Positions 35,667 to 43,938 of a stretch of 64,000 bases of DNA are shown one piece after another. Each line of letters starts with the position of its first letter. Within the stretch, counting starts at the first letter, position 1. The position numbers were made by a program, and so were the translations under genes. The notes beneath the pieces were generated by a model. That model worked only from the letters and a program-made list of their open reading frames with translations, ran no database searches and was not told where the DNA came from. This stretch comes from Nanobdellota archaeon (GTDB taxonomy: Archaea; Nanobdellota; Nanobdellia; Pacearchaeales; GW2011-AR1), in NCBI GenBank assembly GCA_023397215.1, contig JAEWUG010000032.1:8437-72436 (forward strand). Reading direction: 5' to 3'.

Positions 35667-36842
35667 ATGGCGAAACTAGATCCATATAATACAAAAGAAT
35701 CATTTATGAAATGGAAAAATAAAGTTCATGAATTAGGGAAAATTCCGGACTTATCTCAAGAAAATTCTGAGCTTGTTTTAAGGTATTTAAGTGATATGGA
35801 ATTAGGGATAAATACCTCATTAAATAGTAAAAAGGGTTCTAGAAGTTACATTAGACTAAATGCTGTTAGAATTAGATTGATATTTTTATTAAAGAAATTT
35901 CAAGGATATTACAATTTAGATAATATAATTACTATCACAGAAACTCAATTATGTTCATTCTTTGTAGATATGCGTAACGGCGTAATAAGACGACTTGACG
36001 GGCGTGAATATCGGGCAATAAGGGACTTTGTTAAAATATTTAAGGCATTCTGGCACTGGTGGATGCTTGTATCAAGAAAGGTAGGAAAAGATGTTCCAGA
36101 TATAACTCTTTATATAGATTCTTCAGGAGAGAAACCAAGATGGGTTTACTTAAATGAGGAACAAATCAAAAAATTATGTGATAATCTTACATTCAAATAT
36201 AGAGTTCTTGCAATGTTTTTATTTGATACTGGAATTAGAGCTCCAACTGAATTAATGAATATAAAAAAATCGGATTTTTCGCAAGATTATAAAGAATTAA
36301 ACATAAGGGATGAAATAAGCAAAACTTTTGGTAGAAGAATAAAATTAATGCTATCTTCAGATTTAATTAAGCGGTATATTGAAGATTTTCAAATAAAGGA
36401 TGACGATTATTTATTTACGACTTTGCCTTGTAATGTAAATCGTTACTTGAAGAATAATGCTAGAAAAATATTAGGAGAAGGATTGAGTCTAGCTGGTCAA
36501 AGATATTCCGAGCTTACAATGTATGATTTTAGGCATTGTTCATGTTGTTATTGGTTACCTAGATATAAATCTGAGTCTGCATTAAAGTATAGATTTGGCT
36601 GGAAGAAATCTGACAAGATACACTATTACTCTGAATTATTAGGAATGAGAGATACAATAAGTGAAGATGATTTACTTACTCCAGATGTAAAAACAGAAGT
36701 AGAAAAAGAACTTGTTGAAACAAAAAATGAAAATTCATTACTAAAAGAAGAATTAATAGCATTACAAGAACAAATGAAAGAGATATTTAGTCAAGTAACT
36801 AAATTATCAAATAATTCTTCAATATCCTTAATGTCTAAATAA
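35667..36842 (+). CDS. Tyrosine recombinase (archaeal integrase)
   Basis: 391 residues from the ATG at 35667; the frame stays open to a GTG at 35622 but the TATA-like tract lies there. An N-terminal SAM-like helical domain (about 1-140) is followed by the catalytic domain: Arg I in DTGIRAPTEL (R191), a possible Lys in SKTFGRRIK, Arg II in MYDFRHCSC with Tyr in place of the usual His of HxxR, and the nucleophile in KIHYYSEL (Y320 or Y321). A coiled coil ends it. Codons such as CGT, CGA and CGG are commoner than in neighbours, pointing to a foreign origin. Its 3' end overlaps the convergent ATPase gene by 52 bases. Confidence 0.9.
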   Translation: MAKLDPYNTKESFMKWKNKVHELGKIPDLSQENSELVLRYLSDMELGINTSLNSKKGSRSYIRLNAVRIRLIFLLKKFQGYYNLDNIITITETQLCSFFVDMRNGVIRRLDGREYRAIRDFVKIFKAFWHWWMLVSRKVGKDVPDITLYIDSSGEKPRWVYLNEEQIKKLCDNLTFKYRVLAMFLFDTGIRAPTELMNIKKSDFSQDYKELNIRDEISKTFGRRIKLMLSSDLIKRYIEDFQIKDDDYLFTTLPCNVNRYLKNNARKILGEGLSLAGQRYSELTMYDFRHCSCCYWLPRYKSESALKYRFGWKKSDKIHYYSELLGMRDTISEDDLLTPDVKTEVEKELVETKNENSLLKEELIALQEQMKEIFSQVTKLSNNSSISLMSK

Positions 36843-38203
36843 ATTGCTTTCATTTCCTGCATTCTTTTAATAGCTTTTTCTGTAAATCCACTTTTTGATA
36901 CAAAAATAAAATTATAACTTCCAGGATGATTAATATATTTCAATTTTTTTTCTAATTCTTCAATAACATCAATATTTAACGGTTTATTAGTCCATTTAAC
37001 TTCTCCTACCAAAAAATTCTTTTCTTTTAAATTATATGCAAGAATATCTATTTCATTAGCTCTTCTGTCCCACCATGAGCCAATATTTTCGAAGTTTAAT
37101 TTTAAACCTCTTAGCTCTTTTGTATTATAAAGAATAAGTAATTCTTTTACTATATTTTCAAAAATTCTCCCAACATATCCATTCAAATCTTGTTTTATAT
37201 ATTCAGAAACTAGCTTAGTATTCCCTAAACTTAAGGCTGTTTGATTTGGAAGAATAAATTTGTACCAAAATTTAAAAAAATTATCTTTTATTTGATACCT
37301 CCCAAGTCTTTCTTTCCCTAATATTGGATCATTCCTTCCAACTAAATCAAGAAGGCTATCCAATTTGTTAAGATAGGCTGGCATCACTTGTGAATTTATA
37401 TTTGTAATATCTTCTATCTCTTTCATTGTCTCTTTTCCAGAGGAAATAGCTCCTAAAATGGCATTATATTTTGCATGAACTCTAACATTCTCATATTCTA
37501 GTAAATTCTTAGGCTCTTCAAATAGTATAGCTCCTTTTTTTAATATTAAATCGAAGATTCTCTCATAAATATCTCCGTTACTTTTTTGAAATTTGTCTAA
37601 ATAATCTGGAGTTCCACCAAAGACAGAATAAATAAGTATTTTTTCTTCTTCAGACATATTTTTAAACATTAATCTAAAATCTGAATATCTAAATGGGGAA
37701 ATTTTTATTTTTTGTGCTCTTCCATAAAGAGCCCCATTCCTACTATCCAATATTTTTTGAATCATACCAATAGAAGACCCCAAAAGAATAATCATAATTT
37801 TTTTATTCTTTAGTTTTGAATCCCATGCATTTTGTAGACTACTAATATATTCTGGAGCGATATTCGAGAATCTTTGAAATTCATCAATTGCTAAGACAAA
37901 TTTTTCTTTATTTGCTTTTTCTCCAATATAGTCAAGAAATTCATAAAAGTCTTTAAAAATTATTTTATCTCCCAATTGCTCTTCAACCGCTTTAGATAAA
38001 TAATTTAATATATCACTTTTTTGAGTAACTTCTACATAAAAATAAAATTGATTCTTTATTCCACTCAAAAATTGTTTAACTAACTCAGTTTTTCCAACTC
38101 TTCTTCTTCCATATAAGACTAACATATTAGAGGAGGATTCTGCATACTTTTCTCGTAAAAACTTCAATTCATTCTTTCTATCAAAAAATTCTTTTTCTGC
38201 CAT
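36791..38203 (-). CDS. Archaeal ATPase with C-terminal DUF234 nuclease-like domain
   Basis: 470 residues. An AAA/STAND-type NTPase comes first: Walker A LYGRRRVGKTELV at about 30-43 and Walker B FVLAIDEFQRF near 101-111. A winged helix follows, then a C-terminal PD-(D/E)XK-like fold: RRANEIDILAYNL and FLVGEVKWTN contain the E-x-D and E-x-K residues. Such proteins are frequent in archaeal mobile elements and are suspected toxins or defence factors. A large palindrome (38209-38244) directly before the ATG suggests self-repression. Confidence 0.88.
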   Translation of the reverse strand: MAEKEFFDRKNELKFLREKYAESSSNMLVLYGRRRVGKTELVKQFLSGIKNQFYFYVEVTQKSDILNYLSKAVEEQLGDKIIFKDFYEFLDYIGEKANKEKFVLAIDEFQRFSNIAPEYISSLQNAWDSKLKNKKIMIILLGSSIGMIQKILDSRNGALYGRAQKIKISPFRYSDFRLMFKNMSEEEKILIYSVFGGTPDYLDKFQKSNGDIYERIFDLILKKGAILFEEPKNLLEYENVRVHAKYNAILGAISSGKETMKEIEDITNINSQVMPAYLNKLDSLLDLVGRNDPILGKERLGRYQIKDNFFKFWYKFILPNQTALSLGNTKLVSEYIKQDLNGYVGRIFENIVKELLILYNTKELRGLKLNFENIGSWWDRRANEIDILAYNLKEKNFLVGEVKWTNKPLNIDVIEELEKKLKYINHPGSYNFIFVSKSGFTEKAIKRMQEMKAIYLDIKDIEELFDNLVT

Positions 38204-38208
38204 TTAGT

Positions 38209-38244
38209 ATTATCACAATAATGTTATAACATTATTATGATAAT
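38209..38244. promoter_or_regulatory. 36-base palindromic operator before the ATPase gene
   Basis: ATTATCACAATAATGTTA and its mirror TAACATTATTATGATAAT form a 36-base palindrome with one mismatched pair. It begins six bases upstream of the ATPase ATG on the minus strand and covers the expected TATA position (TAATGTTATAA). A dimer or tetramer bound here would shut the promoter. Confidence 0.7.
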
Positions 38245-38302
38245 GTTACTATATAAATGTTTCTTTTTATTATTAATGTAATGATTTATATTATTCCTTT
38301 AC

Positions 38303-38324
38303 CTCAAATTACTAGTAATTTGAG
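38303..38324. repeat. Perfect 22-base palindrome
   Basis: CTCAAATTACTAGTAATTTGAG equals its own reverse complement. It lies in a 405-base gene-free stretch (38204-38608) of the accessory region. As RNA it could form a stem of about nine pairs, as DNA it could bind a dimeric protein or be a recombination core. No clear U-run follows on either strand. Confidence 0.6.
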
Positions 38325-38401
38325 ATAGTAGAAAAATTATTTTCTCAACATATCGATTCAATCTCGACAAAATTTATAAAGTTTGGAAACAACATTCTTT
38401 T

Positions 38402-38500
38402 AGTTTATTTTATATTCGCTGTCTAATCGAAAGAAAAAATATTTTTGTCTTATGAGAAGACACATCAACGACCGATCCGGACGGAGCATGAGACCTTTTT
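38402..38500 (+). other. tRNA-like relic or small RNA at the far side of the element
   Basis: A TATA element (ATTTATAAAG, 38372-38381) predicts a start near 38402. Then TCGCTGTCTAATCG (38416-38429) resembles tRNA-Glu TCGTAGTCTAGTGG at 10 of 14 positions; TGTCT, loop TATGAGA, AGACA forms an anticodon-like arm; and ATCCGGACGGAGCAT (38475-38489) resembles the tRNA-Glu 3' end ATCCCGGCGGGAGCAT. The two matches are 59 bases apart against 54 in the real tRNA. CCTTTTTG ends it. It may be a decayed attachment-site copy of tRNA-Glu. Resemblance is imperfect. Confidence 0.35.
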
Positions 38501-38608
38501 GACATATCTTGGGGACAAACTTTAATTAAAAAATTAACTGAAAAAGAGTAGAAAATTTTTCAATCATTAACTTATAGCAAATATTCAGAACAAGAAATTT
38601 ATTCTTTT

Positions 38609-39916
38609 TTAACAATGTTTATTCCTTGTTACAATTTTATTAAATAAACTATTCTTTGCATTTGTTTGAGAAGTTTTTGCATTTTTTGAATATAATAAAG
38701 CATATCCTTTATTTTTAGAATTATATAGAGAATGTTGATTATTTATTGAATTATTAACTGCATATTTATTATTTTTTGAGAAGAATAATGAATATTCACT
38801 ATTTGTTGAATAACATAAAGAATAATCAGTATTTTGCGAAAAATCTAAAGAACATCCACTATTCTTAGAACGCATTAAAGATTTTCTATTATTTTTTGAA
38901 CGAAATAATGTATGTTCTTTATTTTTTGAATCTTCTAATGAACGATCTGTATTCCTTGAATTAGATAAGGATTCTCCTGAATTATCTGAGTATTTCAATG
39001 ATTTGCCTGAATTTAAAGAAGAACACAATGACTTGCCTGAATTCATTGAACCATATAAAGAATAATCAGTATTTATGGAATTAAATAATGATTCTTCTGA
39101 ATTATTTGATTCTTCTAATGAATAATTAGAATTTATAGAATCACATAATGATTTTCCAGTATTTATTGATTTTTTTAGAGTAAAATTTCTATTTTCTGAT
39201 GAAAGTAAAGAATCTTCTGTATTTACTGAATCCTCTAATGAATTTTCTGAATTATTTGAGTTATATAAAGAGTGTCCACTATTATTAGATCTACAAAGAG
39301 AACAAGATGAATTATTAGAAGATAAAAATGATTTATCAGTATTTATGGAATTGTATAAAGAATATCCCCTATTTTTAGAACTACGAAAAGTAAAATTGCT
39401 ATTTCTTGATTCTTCTAATGAATTTTCTACATTTGTTGAATTACTAAATGAATTTCCTTTATTATATGCTCTTTTAAATGAATGTCCTTTATTTCGTGAA
39501 CCAAAGAAAGAATTATCTGAATTTTGTGAACCAAAAAAAGAATTATCGTTATTCTCTGAAAATTTAAAAGATTCATCATTATTCTCTGAAAATCTAAAAG
39601 AATTTCCATTATTCTTTGAAAACCACAATTGTCTTTGACTAAAAATTAATCCTTCTGTTGTACTATCAATTATAGCTCCAAGTCCTCCATATTTTAAACA
39701 ATGAATATGAGAAATATCTTTTGTTATTAAAGCATAGGCAGATGCAGCTATACCTGAAAGATATTGATTTTCATGTATAAAGAACCCACATAAATCTTTT
39801 GGTTTATCCTTATATGAATTTGCAATTATTCTTGTTAAATGTCTAACTCTATTTCCATTTTCATCTTGAACTGCTTGGTTTAGTAATTTTATTAATCGTT
39901 GAGTTTTTTCTTTCAT
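38609..39916 (-). CDS. Decapeptide-repeat protein, predicted beta-solenoid
   Basis: 435 residues. Residues 1-95 are a globular helical domain (RLIKLLNQAVQDENGNRVRH near the start; two Cys). From residue 106 to 415 there are 31 consecutive ten-residue repeats with no insertion: consensus (S/T)-(L/F)-x-x-S-x-N-x-x-x, for example SLYNSINTDK. Ser1, Leu2, Ser5 and Asn7 are nearly invariant; the other positions vary freely. This is the pattern of a stacked beta-solenoid with Asn and Ser ladders. There is no signal peptide or membrane helix. A TATA box (39938-39948) is 25 bases before the ATG. I do not recognise the family; pentapeptide-repeat proteins are the nearest relatives in shape. Confidence 0.8.
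   Translation of the reverse strand: MKEKTQRLIKLLNQAVQDENGNRVRHLTRIIANSYKDKPKDLCGFFIHENQYLSGIAASAYALITKDISHIHCLKYGGLGAIIDSTTEGLIFSQRQLWFSKNNGNSFRFSENNDESFKFSENNDNSFFGSQNSDNSFFGSRNKGHSFKRAYNKGNSFSNSTNVENSLEESRNSNFTFRSSKNRGYSLYNSINTDKSFLSSNNSSCSLCRSNNSGHSLYNSNNSENSLEDSVNTEDSLLSSENRNFTLKKSINTGKSLCDSINSNYSLEESNNSEESLFNSINTDYSLYGSMNSGKSLCSSLNSGKSLKYSDNSGESLSNSRNTDRSLEDSKNKEHTLFRSKNNRKSLMRSKNSGCSLDFSQNTDYSLCYSTNSEYSLFFSKNNKYAVNNSINNQHSLYNSKNKGYALLYSKNAKTSQTNAKNSLFNKIVTRNKHC
38672..39601 (-). repeat. 31 tandem coding repeats of 30 bases
   Basis: The DNA encoding the decapeptide repeats. Every unit is 30 bases with no frame change. Third positions and the x residues differ between units, so the array is old or under selection at the solenoid core rather than freshly amplified. 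Confidence 0.85.
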
Positions 39917-40047
39917 AAAGACATTTTAATTTAGACCTTTATAAATCTTAGTTATAGTCATTTAATAGTAATTAATTGGATTGTTTATTTAAAAATAAAA
40001 GAAGATTTATAAATTGAAATTAAATGAATTTTATTGGTAAATACAAT

Positions 40048-40308
40048 ATGAACGAAAAATATAATGTAGAAATAATTTATTCAAAAGAAAGTCAATCAAA
40101 TTTAGAAAAAACTATTTCTGAATTAAAATTTATCTCAGGAATACAACCTGAAATTAAAATAATATTAGATGAAAATTTAGAAAAATATAGTCTTATGTAC
40201 AATAGCTTAGCTTATTATAAAGCATATGACATTTTTAATTATATTATGAGAGATGTTTTAACAAAAAAGAATGAAGTTCATTTTTTTATTAATCCATCAA
40301 AAGAATAA
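40048..40308 (+). CDS. Hypothetical 86-residue protein
   Basis: Small soluble protein, MNEKYNVEIIYSKESQSNL onward, with alternating strands and helices. The frame also has an ATG at 40024, but the TATA element TTTATAAATT (40007-40016) places the transcription start near 40036, downstream of it, so 40048 is preferred. No family recognised. It lies next to the decapeptide-repeat gene, divergently. Confidence 0.5.
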   Translation: MNEKYNVEIIYSKESQSNLEKTISELKFISGIQPEIKIILDENLEKYSLMYNSLAYYKAYDIFNYIMRDVLTKKNEVHFFINPSKE

Positions 40309-40399
40309 ATATTCTTTTTTAGGGATTTAGATTGAATAAATAATAAAGTAAAAAATAAATTATACAAATATTAATAAAGAAGTTGTACTTTTCTTTTTA

Positions 40400-40588
40400 A
40401 TGTCACAGAGATATACTATAAGAAATAGACAATATAATTTGAAGAATCAGTCTATTAGACCTTCTTTAAAACAAGGAAACTTAGAAACAGGCTTAAGTTT
40501 AGGACAGGTTATTGAAGAATCCCCAATAACTTCATTTCAAGATGTATTGAGATGTCAATATTTTATTTATTCTAATAAAAATAATTAA
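40400..40588 (+). CDS. Hypothetical 62-residue protein
   Basis: Short basic reading frame starting MSQRYTIRNRQYNLKNQSIR. A weak TATA-like acaaatatta lies about 26 bases upstream. The stop overlaps the convergent signal peptidase stop by four bases. No homology recognised; it may be a spurious frame. Confidence 0.35.
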   Translation: MSQRYTIRNRQYNLKNQSIRPSLKQGNLETGLSLGQVIEESPITSFQDVLRCQYFIYSNKNN

Positions 40589-41166
40589 CATAATCCTCTT
40601 TGGGATTGTTCTTTGAATATATCAAAAAAGAATAATTTTATCCAACCTAAAGAAGGAACTCTAAATATTGCTTTTCCTATTATTTGATTTTCATATATTT
40701 TTTTCTCATTTTCTAATTGATGATAATTTGTTATTGGGTTATCACCTTTTGTAGCATAAGGTTCTATATCATCTATAAGCCTATGAATAATCGGATGATT
40801 TGCTCCTCCTTCAAAAATAATAACATCACCTTTTTCTAAATTTTTTGGATTAATTGCTATAATAATATCTCCTTTATTTAATCCATTCTTAAAGGGCCAA
40901 TTTTTAGTATCTTCTAATGAAATATCTTCTTCAAAATAAATATTATTCAATATATTTTCAAAACCTTTATTCGGGTGATACATAGAACAAGATTCTACAA
41001 TTACTAGAGGTAATGAAGTTCCAGTAATAAAAGATAAAATAGGAAAAAGAATCAATTTAATAAAAATTGCAGCTAATATTAAAAATGCAATTGTTGACGG
41101 CCAAGAATCTTCTTTTAAAAAAGTAATTATTTTCTTTAAAATAATTTTTATATCCTCTTTTTTCAT
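40585..41166 (-). CDS. Signal peptidase I (archaeal type)
   Basis: About 193 residues from the ATG at 41166, which lies about 26 bases after a TATA box (ctttatataac). One membrane helix near the N terminus is followed by the catalytic segment VIVESCSMYHP (nucleophile Ser), KGDIIIAINP, GGANHPIIHRLI (His in place of bacterial Lys) and YATKGDNP. It cleaves ordinary secretory signal peptides outside the membrane. The upstream extension to 41217 would add a second hydrophobic stretch and lies before the promoter. Confidence 0.88.
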   Translation of the reverse strand: MKKEDIKIILKKIITFLKEDSWPSTIAFLILAAIFIKLILFPILSFITGTSLPLVIVESCSMYHPNKGFENILNNIYFEEDISLEDTKNWPFKNGLNKGDIIIAINPKNLEKGDVIIFEGGANHPIIHRLIDDIEPYATKGDNPITNYHQLENEKKIYENQIIGKAIFRVPSLGWIKLFFFDIFKEQSQRGLC

Positions 41167-41253
41167 AAAATCAAGTAAAATAAATATCTTTATATAACTT
41201 ATGTAAATTAAAACCATAAAAAAGTATATAAACTTGTTTTTTCTTTTTTAGTT

Positions 41254-41469
41254 ATGATGGATTTAATTTCTAATAGTCTTTTCTTAACATTAATTATAAT
41301 TCTTTCTATTTGGGAAAGTGTTTGGAAAGGAATTGCATTATGGAAAACAGGTAGGAATAATCAATTAACTTGGTTTGTTTGTATTTTAATATTTAATACA
41401 ATAGGTATTTTGCCAATATTATATTTATTGTTTTTTCAAAAGAAAATTATTGTTAAAAAGAAAAAATAA
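41254..41469 (+). CDS. DUF5652 small membrane protein
   Basis: 71 residues with two membrane helices. The segment SIWESVWKGIALWKTGRNNQ followed by LTWFVCILIFNTIGILPILY matches the DUF5652 pattern (W-K-x-x-A-L-W, W-F, N-T-x-G-I-L-P). A lysine-rich tail ends it. These proteins recur in DPANN and candidate-phylum bacteria; function unknown. TATA box at about 41225-41232. Confidence 0.8.
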   Translation: MMDLISNSLFLTLIIILSIWESVWKGIALWKTGRNNQLTWFVCILIFNTIGILPILYLLFFQKKIIVKKKK

Positions 41470-41471
41470 AT

Positions 41472-42458
41472 TTATTTCCAAGTTACATTAACTTGATCTG
41501 TTCTTTGTTTTGGATTAATATCTATTTTATTTAAATCTTGAATAGAGTAATAAATCTTTTTCTTAAACATTTTCCAACCTAAGTAAGCAATCATTCCAGC
41601 ATTATCAACTAATAAACTATTATCTGGACAGAAAAATTTCACATTTCTTTTATCACACATTTCTTTACACATTTGTTTTAATCTTGTATTACAAGCAACA
41701 CCTCCACCTAACAACAATTCTTTTTTACCTGTGTGGGCTAAAGCTCTTTCTGAAGCTTCAACTAACATTGCAAAAACTGTTTCTTGCAAACTAAAACTAA
41801 TATCTTCTAAAGGATATTTTTTATCTAACAATTCTTTTATTTTTGTTTGAAGTCCACTAAAACTAATATCCATACCTTTAATTGTATAAGGAAGTTCAAT
41901 TAAATTATTACTTTTATTTGCTAATTCTTGAATTTTAGGTCCACCTGGAAAACCTAAATTTGCATATCTTGCTATTGTATCTATAAAGTTTCCAACACCT
42001 AAATCAAGAGTTTCTCCAAAAACTCTATATTTATTAGATTCATATGCAATTATTTGGGTATTAGCACCACTAGCATAAAGCATAACAGGATCTTTTGCTC
42101 CAACAGTTTCTCCTATTTCTAAATGAGCAATACAATGATTTACAGGAATTATTGAGACCTTTAATTCTTTAACTTTTTCTTTAACAAAGTTCATTCCTGC
42201 AATTAAACACGGAGCAAGTCCTGGTGCATTTGAAAAACTAATTGCATTAATTTCTTTATCAAGAATATTTGCTTTATTTAATGCTTCTTCATAAATTTTA
42301 TTTGCAATATTTTCATGATGTTTTTTTACTTCTAAAGGGATTAAACCACCTGATTTAGTAGTATAAGAATCTTTAACATTACTTAATATTTTTCCGTCTT
42401 TTACAACACTTACACCAAATGTATGTGCTGTAGACTCAACACCTAAGATGATTACCAT
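41472..42458 (-). CDS. kae1: tRNA N6-threonylcarbamoyladenosine synthase subunit Kae1
   Basis: KEOPS complex subunit that transfers threonylcarbamoyl to A37 of tRNAs reading ANN codons. Motifs: ILGVESTAHTFGVSVV at the start, the metal site KKHHENIANKIY, VNHCIAHLEIG, and GGGVACNTRLKQM near 240. Length 328 is normal for a Kae1 that is not fused with the Bud32 kinase, which must be encoded elsewhere. Confidence 0.96.
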   Translation of the reverse strand: MVIILGVESTAHTFGVSVVKDGKILSNVKDSYTTKSGGLIPLEVKKHHENIANKIYEEALNKANILDKEINAISFSNAPGLAPCLIAGMNFVKEKVKELKVSIIPVNHCIAHLEIGETVGAKDPVMLYASGANTQIIAYESNKYRVFGETLDLGVGNFIDTIARYANLGFPGGPKIQELANKSNNLIELPYTIKGMDISFSGLQTKIKELLDKKYPLEDISFSLQETVFAMLVEASERALAHTGKKELLLGGGVACNTRLKQMCKEMCDKRNVKFFCPDNSLLVDNAGMIAYLGWKMFKKKIYYSIQDLNKIDINPKQRTDQVNVTWK

Positions 42459-42561
42459 AATTAAATAATTAAATAAGATTATAAAAATATAAGGGTATTA
42501 TCACTTCTAATGGCTTTGTAGTCAAAAAAGCATTTATATATTATATTTATGTTAAAATAAC

Positions 42562-43173
42562 ATGGTAGAAAATACAGATATTTCAGTATCAATTGATGAC
42601 AATCGAATTAAAGATATTGCAGAGGCTATTACAAATAAAACTTGTAAAAGAATATTAAACTATTTAACTGAAAATGAAAAAACAATTAGTGAAATCTCTA
42701 TTGAATTGGATATTCCAATTAATACTGTTGAATATAATATTAAAAAATTATTGAACACTGGTTTAATTGAAAAAAAATCTTTTTGGTGGAGTATAAAAGG
42801 GAAAAAAATGCCAACTTATACTGTTTCAAATAAAAGAATAATTATTTCTCCAAAAAAAGAAATTAATAATTTAAAGTATTTAATAGCTTTAGGAGTAACA
42901 GGTATTATCTCATTAATTATTAAAAATATAACTCAACCTGCGAAAATAGTTTATGAAAAGACTATTCCTTTATTAAATGATTTTTCAAATGAATTGATTA
43001 AAAGTACAGCAGACTCTTTTTTAGAAAATGCTCCCCAACAAACAAGTCAAATTATTAATACAGTTACTTATTTCCCAAAAATTGGTTTTGGAGAATGGTT
43101 TTTATTTGGAGCGTGGTTTGTGATTCTACTTTTTTTTATATTTAGTATAGTAAGTGAAAGGAGGTCTAAATAA
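42562..43173 (+). CDS. Membrane-anchored winged-helix regulator
   Basis: 203 residues. The N-terminal ArsR-like winged helix (residues 15-75) has TISEISIELDIPINTVEYNI as its helix-turn-helix and GLIEKKSFWWSI as wing start. Two membrane segments follow (about 110-125 and 177-198) with a loop between them presumably outside. A DNA-binding head tied to the membrane would let an external signal alter transcription. It is one base from a SIMPL-domain gene and probably cotranscribed. TATA catttatatat is about 25 bases upstream. Confidence 0.75.
   Translation: MVENTDISVSIDDNRIKDIAEAITNKTCKRILNYLTENEKTISEISIELDIPINTVEYNIKKLLNTGLIEKKSFWWSIKGKKMPTYTVSNKRIIISPKKEINNLKYLIALGVTGIISLIIKNITQPAKIVYEKTIPLLNDFSNELIKSTADSFLENAPQQTSQIINTVTYFPKIGFGEWFLFGAWFVILLFFIFSIVSERRSK
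43157..43165 (+). promoter_or_regulatory. Strong Shine-Dalgarno of the SIMPL gene
   Basis: AAAGGAGGT lies nine bases before the ATG at 43175, inside the last codons of the regulator gene. It decides the start against the GTG at 43154 and supports internal translation in an operon. Confidence 0.8.
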
Positions 43174-43174
43174 A

Positions 43175-43921
43175 ATGAAAGAAAATGACAAATTAAAAAT
43201 GACTGGATTAATTATTATAGGGGTTATCTTATTAACATTAATAATAATTTATTCAGTGTATAGTTTTCAACCAAGAAGTACAATTAATGTTGAAGGTTTA
43301 GGAGAAATTAAAGTTACTCCAAATGAAATTAATTTAAATTTTAATATTGAAAAAAATGCAAGTACATCAAAAGAAGCTACTAACTTAAACTTTGAAACAA
43401 CAGAAAAAGTTAAAGAAGCTTTAATTGCTATTGGTATTGCAGAAGAAGATATTAAAACAACAAACTTTAATGTATATGAAGAATTTGATTGGTCTAAAGA
43501 TGAAAGAAAATCTCTAGGTTATAAGGCTAGTCAAGTTTTAACATTAAAATTGTCTATTGATGAAAAAGAAAAAATTAGTCAATCCATTAATGCAGCAATA
43601 GAAAATGATGCAACAATTAGTTATATTTATTATTCATTAAGCGAAGATCTTGAAAAAGAAACTAAGGCTTTAGCAATAAATAAAGCTACAGAAGATGCAA
43701 AAGAAAAAGCTACAGAAATGACTAAAACACTTTCTGCAAAACTTGGTAGAATTATACAAATAAGTGATTCATATAACACACCTTCTTACTATTATGGAAC
43801 ATATGCTAAAGATGCTGTATTAACAGAATCTATTAGTGCTAGAGGTTTAAGTGAAGTTTCATTTAATCCAGATGAACAAACAGTAAGTGCAAGTGTTTCA
43901 ATATTATATGAAATCAAATAA
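43175..43921 (+). CDS. SIMPL (DUF541) domain exported protein
   Basis: 248 residues with an N-terminal signal anchor (LIIIGVILLTLIIIYSVY). The SIMPL domain begins STINVEGLGEIKVTPNEINL and continues through the alternating beta/alpha pattern to VSFNPDEQTVSASVSILYEI. Family members act in the cell envelope and stress responses, though no reaction is known. Cotranscribed with the membrane regulator, so it may be its sensor or output. Confidence 0.9.
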   Translation: MKENDKLKMTGLIIIGVILLTLIIIYSVYSFQPRSTINVEGLGEIKVTPNEINLNFNIEKNASTSKEATNLNFETTEKVKEALIAIGIAEEDIKTTNFNVYEEFDWSKDERKSLGYKASQVLTLKLSIDEKEKISQSINAAIENDATISYIYYSLSEDLEKETKALAINKATEDAKEKATEMTKTLSAKLGRIIQISDSYNTPSYYYGTYAKDAVLTESISARGLSEVSFNPDEQTVSASVSILYEIK

Positions 43922-43938
43922 ATAAATTTTTTATTTTT

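Noticed and set aside
38672..39601. CRISPR-like array because of regular 30-base periodicity
   Set aside because: There are no spacers, units are contiguous and diverged, and one open reading frame reads through all of them with a protein-level decapeptide consensus.
39345..39638. Plus-strand open frame inside the repeat gene
   Set aside because: It is a mirror frame created by the 30-base repeats of the minus-strand gene, with no promoter or independent homology.
40024..40047. Earlier ATG for the 40 kb hypothetical gene
   Set aside because: The TATA element at 40007-40016 would put the transcription start downstream of this ATG.
42562..43173. Two-component or ABC-associated regulator
   Set aside because: No receiver, kinase or transporter gene is adjacent; only the winged helix and membrane segments can be supported.
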